Of a stretch of 14,095 nucleotides of DNA, positions 6,465 through 12,608 are shown one piece after another. How positions within the stretch are numbered: the first letter of the stretch is position 1; each line of letters opens with the position of its first letter. The position numbers were made by a program, and so were the translations under genes. Location of the stretch: positions 42,841 through 56,935 of the forward strand of contig CAJUNS010000011.1 in NCBI GenBank assembly GCA_910587995.1, given 5' to 3'. This DNA comes from an uncultured Oscillospiraceae bacterium (GTDB taxonomy: Bacteria; Bacillota_A; Clostridia; Oscillospirales; Acutalibacteraceae). The notes under the pieces were generated by a model, which did not search any database, was not told the origin of the DNA, and saw nothing but the letters and a program-made list of their open reading frames with translations.

Positions 6465-6950
6465 ATGGCAAACGAAGCAAACAAGGATTTTAATTCTATG
6501 CTCCACGACAGCAAGGATATGCCTAAGATCCAGACCGTCTCCGACCCCCGTACCATTGCCAAATACGGCGGCAGCCGCATGTTTTTCGCGCCGCCCATTG
6601 ACTACGACCGGCTCATGCGCCAGGTTCCTCCCGGCCGGGTGACCACTGTGGGCGCCCTGCGGGAATACCTGGCCCGCCAAAACGGCGCGGATTTCACCGA
6701 GCCCATCACCGCCGGCGTCTTTGTGTCCATCGCGGCCTGGGCCAGCTTTCAGCGGGAGGCCGGTGAGACCCCCTATTGGCGCACCCTCAAGGCTGGGGGC
6801 CAGCTAAACCCAAAATACCCCGGCGGAGTGGAGGCCCAGCGGGAAAAGCTGGAAGCGGAGGGCCACACCATCCTGCGCCGGGGCAGAAAGAATATAAAAT
6901 ATTACGTGGAAAATTATGAGGCTCTTCTGTGGAGGCCCGGTTCAGACTGA
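6465..6950 (+). CDS. MGMT/ATL-like DNA-binding protein without the alkyl-acceptor cysteine
   Basis: A 161-residue protein. Its central part resembles the DNA-binding domain of O6-alkylguanine-DNA alkyltransferases: the YDRLMRQVPPGRVTTVGALREYLA segment (47-70) corresponds to the VPxGxVTTYG helix-turn-helix region. PYWRTLKAGGQLNPKYPGG (103-121) sits where the PCHRV active site and following segment would be. There is no cysteine anywhere in the protein, so alkyl transfer is impossible in the usual way; this is the situation of alkyltransferase-like (ATL) proteins that flag lesions for nucleotide excision repair. Lesion sensing is inferred. Ribosome binding site GGAGG at 6451-6455, with the ATG at 6465. 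It converges tail to tail with folC, with 3 bp between stops. Confidence 0.75.
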   Translation: MANEANKDFNSMLHDSKDMPKIQTVSDPRTIAKYGGSRMFFAPPIDYDRLMRQVPPGRVTTVGALREYLARQNGADFTEPITAGVFVSIAAWASFQREAGETPYWRTLKAGGQLNPKYPGGVEAQREKLEAEGHTILRRGRKNIKYYVENYEALLWRPGSD

Positions 6951-6953
6951 GCC

Positions 6954-8237
6954 TCAGCCCTCCAGGCGCTCCCGCAGCAGGTCCCGCATCTCTCCCGCCA
7001 GGTAGAAGGAACCGCAGACGATCAGCGCGTCATCCGGCCCCAAGTCTTCCAGGGCCAGGTCCAAAGCTTGGGCACAGCTGGCGGCGGCCACGGCCCTTGG
7101 ACAGAACCGGGCGGCGGTTTGGGCCAGGGCCTCCGCGTCCAGGGCCCGGGGGTTGTCCGGCCGTACGGCCACCACTTTGGCGAACAGCGGCCCCACCGTT
7201 TCCAGCGCGGCGGCGCTGTCCTTGTCCGCCATCATGCCCACCACCGCCACCTTGCGGCCGGGCACATACCGTTCCAGAGCCTCCCGCAGAGCCTGGGCAC
7301 AGCCGGGGTTGTGGCCCCCGTCCAGCAGGCACAGGGGGCGGCGGGAGAGAATCTCCATCCGCGCCGGAAGAAAGGCCTTGGCAAAGCCCGCCTGTATGGC
7401 CTGGTCCGGAATGGCAAAGCCCCGCTCCCGCAGAACCTTCAGGACTTCCAGAACCACGGCGGCGTTTTTCACCTGATGGGCCCCCAAAAAGGGCGTGTGG
7501 AGCCTGAGCCCATCCGCCGTAAAGTCCGTGCCCTCAATGCTCTCTTCCAGCACCTGAAGCTGGGAGAGGTCCGGCAGGCGCAGCTGGGCCCCCTGGCTTT
7601 GGCAGGCGCTTTCCATAATCTCCCGCACCCCGGGCTGCTGCTCCGGGTAGAGGACCACCCGGCCGCCGGGTTTAATGACCCCGGACTTCTCCCTGGCGAT
7701 CTGCTCCACCGTGTCCCCCAGCCAAGCGGTGTGGTCCAGGGAGATGGAGGTAATGGCCACAGCCTCGGGGGTGGGGATCACGTTGGTGGCGTCATAGGCC
7801 CCGCCCATGCCCACCTCCATCACAGCCGCGTCGCAGCGCTGGGCGGCAAACCACACAAAGGCCACGGCGGTCACCAGCTCGAACTCCGAAACCCGGCAGC
7901 CCTCCTGGTCCAACTCCTCCACCACAGGCCAGATTTGGTCCATAACCCGGGCCAGCTCCATGGGGGGGATCATCTCGCCGTTAATCTGAAAGCGCTCCCG
8001 GAAGTCCAGCACATAGGGCGAAGTGTTTTTGCCCACCTTATAGCCGCATTCCCGCAACACACTGGCGGTCAGGGTGCAGGTGGTGCCCTTGCCGTTGGTG
8101 CCGCACACATGCACGCAGCGCAGGGCTTTATGGGGATCGCCCAGCCGGTGGAGCAGGGCCTCGATTCGCTCCAGACCGGGCTGCATGCCGAAAAGCAGGC
8201 GGGAGTTGATTTTCTCCAACGCGTCTTGATAGGTCAT
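6954..8237 (-). CDS. folC: Folylpolyglutamate synthase / dihydrofolate synthase (FolC, Mur ligase family)
   Basis: 427 residues, normal for the family. Adds glutamate to folates (and in many bacteria to dihydropteroate) using ATP, in the cytosol. Motifs in order: CVHVCGTNGKGTT (41-53, P-loop GTNGKG at 46-51), NTSPYVLDFRERFQING (71-87), the GMGGAYDATN motif, SISLDHTAWLGDTVEQIARE, and LDGGHNPGC in the C-terminal ligase domain. The start at 8237 gives the typical MTYQDALEKI opening and has AAGGAGG 7 bases upstream. An in-frame extension to 8429 runs through the promoter and repeat copy C and is rejected. It has its own promoter and no visible terminator before the convergent ATL-like gene. Confidence 0.96.
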   Translation of the reverse strand: MTYQDALEKINSRLLFGMQPGLERIEALLHRLGDPHKALRCVHVCGTNGKGTTCTLTASVLRECGYKVGKNTSPYVLDFRERFQINGEMIPPMELARVMDQIWPVVEELDQEGCRVSEFELVTAVAFVWFAAQRCDAAVMEVGMGGAYDATNVIPTPEAVAITSISLDHTAWLGDTVEQIAREKSGVIKPGGRVVLYPEQQPGVREIMESACQSQGAQLRLPDLSQLQVLEESIEGTDFTADGLRLHTPFLGAHQVKNAAVVLEVLKVLRERGFAIPDQAIQAGFAKAFLPARMEILSRRPLCLLDGGHNPGCAQALREALERYVPGRKVAVVGMMADKDSAAALETVGPLFAKVVAVRPDNPRALDAEALAQTAARFCPRAVAAASCAQALDLALEDLGPDDALIVCGSFYLAGEMRDLLRERLEG

Positions 8238-8273
8238 AGGAAACCTCCTTAGGGGGATTTTTTGCCGGGATTC

Positions 8274-8302
8274 AGTATAACACCTGCAGGGGGGCGCGTC
8301 AA
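8274..8302 (-). promoter_or_regulatory. folC promoter
   Basis: Minus-strand TTGACG (8297-8302), 17 bp, TATACT (8274-8279). The start is expected near 8267, giving a leader of about 30 bases. Confidence 0.83.
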
Positions 8303-8318
8303 GGGCGCGCTCTGTCGC

Positions 8319-8407
8319 GGGAGTGTCCGTTTCGGAGAGCTTTTCGTGTTCCCCCGCCCGTAGGGCGGGGGAACACAGATGATGATCTCTGTGGTTGGAA
8401 CAATCCC
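8319..8407. repeat. Interspersed multi-hairpin repeat, copy C
   Basis: 89-bp gapless partner of copy A. H1 is TCCG-TTT-CGGA (8326-8336). H2 is the 31-bp palindrome with loop GTA (8346-8376). H3 is CACAGA/TCTGTG (8374-8393). It lies between the divergent folC and larB promoters, 16 bp from the folC -35 box and 16 bp from the larB -35 box. Confidence 0.85.
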
Positions 8408-8423
8408 CTCCATCGCCAGGCGC

Positions 8424-8452
8424 TTGCATCCTGGCTGCAAATCCGGTATAAT
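8424..8452 (+). promoter_or_regulatory. larB promoter
   Basis: TTGCAT (8424-8429), 17 bp, TATAAT (8447-8452). A short inverted repeat TTGCA-N7-TGCAA (8424-8440) overlaps the -35 and could be an operator, though it does not resemble the NikR site. Confidence 0.83.
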
Positions 8453-8490
8453 GGTCCTGAAAATCTTCCCCCGCGAAAGGAGTGTTCCCC

Positions 8491-9240
8491 TTGAACCAGC
8501 AGAACGTGCGAGAGATTTTGGAGCGCCTTCAGTCTGGCCAGTGCACGGTGGACCAAGCCGTGCTGGCGCTGAAAATGGAGCCCTTCCAGGACATTGGCGT
8601 GGCCAAAATAGACCGGCACCGGGGCCTGCGCCAGGGTGCCGCCGAGGTGATTTACGGCGCGGGCAAAACCCCAGAGCAGATTCGGGACATTGCCGCCGCC
8701 ATGCGGGCCCAGGGCCAGCCCGCCGTGCTTATCACCCGCATGAGCCCCGAGGCCGCGGAGCTGGTAGGGCAAACCCTGCCCCTCACCTACAACCAGCTGG
8801 GCCGGACCGGCGTGGTGGGCCATATGCCGGAGCCGGACGGGGCCGGGACCATTCTGGTGGCCACCGGCGGCACCAGCGACATGCCTGTAGCCGAGGAGGC
8901 GGCCATCACCGCCCAGGTTCTGGGCAATCAGGTTACCCGGCTCTATGATGTGGGCGTGGCCGGCCTGCACCGCACCCTGGCCCATTTGGAGGACATTATG
9001 AGCGCCCGGGCCATCATCGCCATAGCGGGCATGGAGGGGGCGCTGGCCAGCGTCATCGGGGGCCTGGCGGACTGCCCGGTTATCGCCGTGCCCACCAGCG
9101 TGGGCTATGGGGCCTCCTTTGGGGGGCTTTCCGCCCTGCTCTCCATGCTGAACTCCTGTGCCAGCGGGGTCAGCGTGGTGAACATTGACAACGGCTTCGG
9201 GGCCGGGTATCTGGCCAGCATGATCAACCACATCCAATAA
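8491..9240 (+). CDS. larB: Nickel-pincer cofactor biosynthesis protein LarB
   Basis: 249 residues. LarB carboxylates the pyridinium ring of nicotinic acid adenine dinucleotide and hydrolyses it, the first step to the nickel-pincer nucleotide cofactor of lactate racemase and related enzymes. The N-terminal DRHRGLRQGAAEVIYGAGKT (41-60) and the PurE-like C-terminal half VATGGTSDMPVAEEAA (123-138), TSVGYGASFGGLSALLSMLN and NIDNGFGAGYLAS are diagnostic. C223 in NSCASG is probably the active-site cysteine (C221 in Lactobacillus LarB). The start is TTG at 8491: AAAGGAG (8476-8482) is 8 bases upstream, whereas the in-frame GTG at 8482 overlaps that site. First gene of a lar operon. Confidence 0.94.
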   Translation: MNQQNVREILERLQSGQCTVDQAVLALKMEPFQDIGVAKIDRHRGLRQGAAEVIYGAGKTPEQIRDIAAAMRAQGQPAVLITRMSPEAAELVGQTLPLTYNQLGRTGVVGHMPEPDGAGTILVATGGTSDMPVAEEAAITAQVLGNQVTRLYDVGVAGLHRTLAHLEDIMSARAIIAIAGMEGALASVIGGLADCPVIAVPTSVGYGASFGGLSALLSMLNSCASGVSVVNIDNGFGAGYLASMINHIQ

Positions 9241-9254
9241 AGGAGGCCCAAGCC

Positions 9255-9395
9255 ATGACAAAGCTGCGCAAAATGCTGGGGGATGGAAACGCCTCCGCCT
9301 GCCAGGAGCTGGGGCTGGAAGAGGCCCTGGCCTCTCCGAAAGCCGTCTCGCTGGCTCATGAGCTCCACCCGGCAAAGCCGCGCTGGAACCGCTGA
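9255..9395 (+). CDS. Small ORF between larB and larC
   Basis: A 46-codon ORF (MTKLRKMLGDGNASACQELG at the start, ending AKPRWNR). A full AGGAGG site (9241-9246) lies 8 bases before its ATG, directly after the larB stop. It is basic at both ends and has one cysteine (C16), no membrane segment and no domain I recognise. The spacing and strong ribosome binding site suggest it is translated. It could be a genuine small protein of the lar operon, or the N-terminal stub of a decayed larger gene; the next 45 bases lead to larC with its own site. I have a faint, unverified impression that the KMLGD start resembles the start of a larger clostridial protein family, which would favour a remnant. Confidence 0.5.
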   Translation: MTKLRKMLGDGNASACQELGLEEALASPKAVSLAHELHPAKPRWNR

Positions 9396-9440
9396 AGAGC
9401 CGGACAAGCCCACCATTAGACTAAGGGAGGAACGATCCTA

Positions 9441-10718
9441 ATGAAAACATTATATTTGGAATGCAACATGGGCGCGGCCGGAGATATGCTGGCCGGGGCC
9501 CTGCTGGAGCTCCACCCGGACCCAGCGGGATTTTTGGCCCGGCTGAACGCCCTGGGGCTGCCTGGGGTGGCGTTTCAGGCGGAACCCTCGGTAAAATGCG
9601 GTGTGCGCGGCACCCATGTCCGCGTTACGGTCCACGGCGGGGAGGAGCACAGCCACGATGTGCCTCTGGGCCACGGCCATGAGCATCCCCACGGCCATGA
9701 GCATCCCCACGATCATGAGCATCTCCACAACCATGAGCATCCTCACGACCATGGGCACCACCATGCCGGAATGCGGGATATCCAGCATATCCTCTCCCAC
9801 CTGGACCTGCCCGAACCCGTCCGGGAGGACGCCCTGGCGGTCTATGAGCGCATCGCCCAGGCGGAAAGCCATGCCCACGGTGTGCCGGTCTCGGAGATTC
9901 ACTTTCACGAGGTGGGCACCCTGGACGCGGTGGCGGACGTGGCCGCCGTGTGCCTGCTCATCCACGAACTGGCCCCGGACCAGGTGCTTTGCTCCCCTAT
10001 TCACGTAGGCAGCGGGCAGGTGCGCTGCGCCCACGGCATTCTGCCGGTTCCGGCCCCGGCTACAGCTTTCATCCTCCAAGGCGCGCCTACCTATGGCGGC
10101 CAGATCCTGGGCGAGCTGTGCACCCCCACCGGCGCGGCCCTGCTGCGGCATTTTGTCCAGGGCTTTGGTCCGGCCCCGGCCATGCGGGTGGAAAAAACCG
10201 GCTATGGCATGGGCACAAAGGATTTTGAGGCCATGAACGCTGTGCGGGCCATGCTGGGCGAAACAGAGGACCAAGCCGCCTCTGTGGCCGAGCTGCGCTG
10301 CAACCTGGATGACATGACCCCCGAGAGCCTGGCCTTTGCCGCCGGAATCCTGTTGGAGGCTGGCGCTCTGGACGTGTTCACCACGGCCATCGGGATGAAA
10401 AAAAGCCGGCCTGGGTGGATGCTCACCTGTCTGGCGCGGCTGCGGGACAAGGAGCGGCTCATCCGGCTGCTCTTCGCCCACACCACCACTTTGGGGGTGC
10501 GGGAGACCTTGTGCGCCCGCTATGTGCTGGACCGGAGTCAGGAAACGGTGCACACAAAGTATGGGGACGTGCGGGTCAAGCGCGCCCAGGGCTGGGGGGT
10601 AGAACGGAAGAAGCCGGAATACGAAGACCTGGCCCGGCTGGCCCGGGAGCGGGGCATCCCCCTGGAAGAGGCCCGCCGGGAAGCGGAGGCCTCTTTGGGG
10701 TTCGCGCAAAAAAGCTGA
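9441..10718 (+). CDS. larC: Nickel-pincer cofactor biosynthesis protein LarC (nickel insertase)
   Basis: 425-residue single-chain LarC (DUF111), the CTP-dependent cyclometallase that inserts nickel into the sulfur-loaded pincer nucleotide. The N-terminal CNMGAAGDMLAGALLE (8-23), EIHFHEVGTLDAVADVA, LPVPAPAT and GYGMGTKDF segments and the C-terminal CNLDDMTPE, TTLGVRE and KPEYEDLARLA match the family. A histidine-rich stretch at about 68-108, built from [GDN]HEH[PL]H units, probably holds nickel. In Lactobacillus plantarum LarC is made from two overlapping ORFs by a frameshift; here it is one continuous frame. AGGGAGG (9424-9430) precedes the ATG. larE and larA are not in the window. Confidence 0.96.
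   Translation: MKTLYLECNMGAAGDMLAGALLELHPDPAGFLARLNALGLPGVAFQAEPSVKCGVRGTHVRVTVHGGEEHSHDVPLGHGHEHPHGHEHPHDHEHLHNHEHPHDHGHHHAGMRDIQHILSHLDLPEPVREDALAVYERIAQAESHAHGVPVSEIHFHEVGTLDAVADVAAVCLLIHELAPDQVLCSPIHVGSGQVRCAHGILPVPAPATAFILQGAPTYGGQILGELCTPTGAALLRHFVQGFGPAPAMRVEKTGYGMGTKDFEAMNAVRAMLGETEDQAASVAELRCNLDDMTPESLAFAAGILLEAGALDVFTTAIGMKKSRPGWMLTCLARLRDKERLIRLLFAHTTTLGVRETLCARYVLDRSQETVHTKYGDVRVKRAQGWGVERKKPEYEDLARLARERGIPLEEARREAEASLGFAQKS
9675..9764 (+). repeat. In-frame 18-bp tandem repeat encoding the LarC histidine tract
   Basis: Four 18-bp units plus one diverged unit: GGCCATGAGCATCCCCAC twice exactly (9675-9710), then copies with a few changes (9711-9746) and a last one encoding DHGHHH. 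They encode GHEHPH, GHEHPH, DHEHLH, NHEHPH. The length is a multiple of three, so unit gain or loss would keep the frame. Confidence 0.9.
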
Positions 10719-10724
10719 GGGACG

Positions 10725-10787
10725 GGCACGCCCGCGCCGCCCTGCTTGAAAATCGGTAAATGCCGATTTTCAAGTGCGTTTCCTATA
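10725..10787. repeat. 63-bp hairpin repeat, copy 1 (after larC)
   Basis: Begins 6 bp after the larC stop. A GC-rich left part (GGCACGCCCGCGCCGCCCTG) is followed by a perfect 12-bp stem CTTGAAAATCGG/CCGATTTTCAAG (10745-10774, loop TAAATG) and GTGCGTTTCCTATA. The second copy is at 10955-11017, with 57 of 63 positions identical. Confidence 0.88.
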
Positions 10788-10814
10788 AAAAACGGCAGTC
10801 CGCCGCGCAAAAAA

Positions 10815-10855
10815 GCCTCCGGCCTGGGGAAAAAGCCGGGGGCGTTTCCCTCTTT
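10815..10855 (+). terminator. Possible terminator after larC
   Basis: GCCTCCGGC (10815-10823) pairs with GCCGGGGGC (10835-10843) in a 9-bp stem with one wobble, followed by a weak GTTTCCCTCTTT tract. An AAAAAA run precedes it, so it would be stronger as a minus-strand terminator. Confidence 0.45.
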
Positions 10856-10888
10856 GCGGGCAATTTTTTCGAAAGTCCCGAAAATATA

Positions 10889-10917
10889 TGGAAAATTTCG
10901 GAATAATATGGTATACT
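10889..10917 (+). promoter_or_regulatory. Probable malQ-glgP promoter (extended -10)
   Basis: Extended -10 TGGTATACT (10909-10917) with a weak -35 TGGAAA at 17 bp. An inverted repeat CCGAAA-N12-TTTCGG (about 10878-10901) lies across the -35 region and could be an operator. The leader of about 120 bases includes hairpin repeat copy 2. Confidence 0.6.
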
Positions 10918-10954
10918 TACCCTGTAAACGCTCCATGGTTAACGCAGCGGCACA

Positions 10955-11017
10955 GGCACGCCCGCGCCGCCCTGCTTGAAAATCAGGAAACACTGATTTT
11001 CAAGTGCGTTTACTATA
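10955..11017. repeat. 63-bp hairpin repeat, copy 2 (in the malQ leader)
   Basis: Same layout as copy 1, exactly 230 bp further on. The stem CTTGAAAATCAG/CTGATTTTCAAG (10975-11004) stays perfect because G-C in copy 1 is replaced by A-T in copy 2. The loop is GAAACA. It ends 28 bp before the malQ start codon. Confidence 0.88.
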
Positions 11018-11045
11018 ACACCATCTCCAACAGGGAGGAACCATC

Positions 11046-12608
11046 ATGCCAACCAAACATTCCTGGATCACCCGCCAGGCCGGCATCTTACTGCCGGTCA
11101 GCAGCCTGCCCTCCAAATACGGCATGGGCTCGCTGGGCAAAGCCGCCAAGGACTGGGTGGACTTTCTTGCCGCCGCCCGCCAGGGCTTCTGGCAGGTGCT
11201 GCCCATGGGCCCCACTGGCTTTGGCAACAGCCCTTACCAAAGCTTCTCCGCCTTTGCGGGAGAACCCCTTTATATCGACTTGGACATTTTGGCCGAAGAC
11301 GGCCTCATCAGCGAAAAGCGTCTGAAAAAGGCCCAGTGGGGCGAGGACCCCGGCCGGGTGGATTACGACACGGTCCGCCAAGAGCGGGAGCCCATTTTGC
11401 GCAAGGCCTTTGAAAACTTTAAAAAGCAAAAGGCCCTTGCCCGCTTCCGCAAGGAAAACGCCGCCTGGCTGGAGGACTACGCCCTGTTCATGGCCCTCAA
11501 GTCCGCCCACCAGGGCCGGCCCTGGTCCCAATGGGACGAAGGGGTGCGCCTGCGGGAGCCCGCCGCCATGAAAAAGGCCCGCAAAGAGCTGGCCAAAGAG
11601 ATTGACTACTATGTGTTCACCCAGTATTTATTTTTCCAGCAATGGGGAAAACTGAAAAAGTACGCCAACAAAAAAGGGGTCTCCATCATTGGCGACATGC
11701 CCATCTATGTCTCCGGCGACAGCGCCGACGTGTGGGCCAACCCGGCCCAGTTCCAGCTGGACGAGAACAATGTGCCCGTTAAGGTGGCCGGGTGCCCGCC
11801 GGACGCTTTCTCCGCCGACGGCCAGCTCTGGGGCAACCCCATCTACCGCTGGGACAAAATGGAGGAGGAGGGCTTCTCCTGGTGGATTGCCTGCGTCAAG
11901 GCCAAACTCAGCATGTTCGACGTGCTGCGCATCGACCACTTCCGGGGCTTTGAGAGCTACTGGTCCATCCCCTATGGCGACAAAACCGCCCGGGGCGGCA
12001 AGTGGGTAAAGGGCCCGGGCTATGCCTTTATTTCCGCCATCAATCAGGCCGTGCCCGGCGCGCCCATCATCGCCGAGGACCTGGGCTACCTGACCCCCGC
12101 CGTGAAAACCCTGCAAAAGCGCAGCGGCTACCCGGGCATGAAGGTGCTGCACTTTGCCTTCACCTCTTGGGAGGACAGCAGCTACCTGCCTCATAATTAC
12201 CAAAACCACTGCGTAGTCTATACCGGCACCCACGACAACGACACCACTCTGGGCTGGATCCGCCACGCCCCGGAGGGGGACCTGGAAATGGCCCAGGATT
12301 ATCTGGGCTTCACCGATGAAAAGCAGGGCGTGTGGTGCTTCATCCGGGCGGCCCTTTCCAGCGTGGGCGATTTGGCCATTATCCCCATGCAGGACTACCT
12401 GGAGCTGGGCTCGGAGGCCCGCATGAACACCCCCTCTACCGTAAGCCCCCTAAACTGGAGCTGGCGCATGGAAAAAGGCGCGGCCAGCCAAGAACTTGCT
12501 AAAAAAATTGCCCGCCTGACGGAGATTACCGCCCGGGCGAGAACGGAGGAAACCAATGACGATAAAGGAAGCACTGGAAAAAAAGCTAAACGGAAAAAGT
12601 CTAAGTGA
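11046..12608 (+). CDS. malQ: 4-alpha-glucanotransferase (amylomaltase)
   Basis: 520-residue GH77 enzyme that transfers maltosyl and longer glucan units between alpha-1,4-glucans and releases glucose, feeding GlgP in maltodextrin or glycogen breakdown. Family segments: ILLPVSSLPSKYGMGSLG (14-31), VLPMGPTGFGNSPYQ (51-65), GDMPIYVSGDSADVWANP (216-233), FDVLRIDHFRGFE (291-303) with the nucleophile D297, IIAEDLG (341-347) with acid/base E344, and GTHDNDT (394-400) with D397. AGGGAGG precedes the ATG. The normal enzyme end is near TEITARAR (492-499); the last 20 or so residues are a Lys-rich tail, mostly encoded where malQ overlaps the start of glgP. Confidence 0.96.
   Translation: MPTKHSWITRQAGILLPVSSLPSKYGMGSLGKAAKDWVDFLAAARQGFWQVLPMGPTGFGNSPYQSFSAFAGEPLYIDLDILAEDGLISEKRLKKAQWGEDPGRVDYDTVRQEREPILRKAFENFKKQKALARFRKENAAWLEDYALFMALKSAHQGRPWSQWDEGVRLREPAAMKKARKELAKEIDYYVFTQYLFFQQWGKLKKYANKKGVSIIGDMPIYVSGDSADVWANPAQFQLDENNVPVKVAGCPPDAFSADGQLWGNPIYRWDKMEEEGFSWWIACVKAKLSMFDVLRIDHFRGFESYWSIPYGDKTARGGKWVKGPGYAFISAINQAVPGAPIIAEDLGYLTPAVKTLQKRSGYPGMKVLHFAFTSWEDSSYLPHNYQNHCVVYTGTHDNDTTLGWIRHAPEGDLEMAQDYLGFTDEKQGVWCFIRAALSSVGDLAIIPMQDYLELGSEARMNTPSTVSPLNWSWRMEKGAASQELAKKIARLTEITARARTEETNDDKGSTGKKAKRKKSK

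Noticed and set aside
8238..8429. N-terminal extension of folC
   Set aside because: It crosses the folC promoter and repeat copy C; the ATG at 8237 has a strong ribosome binding site and the family N-terminus.
8482..8490. GTG start of larB at 8482
   Set aside because: It overlaps the AAAGGAG ribosome binding site; TTG at 8491 has correct spacing.
9450..10709. Long minus-strand ORF of 419 codons opposite larC
   Set aside because: It is the antisense shadow of larC, low in complexity and without any family signature.
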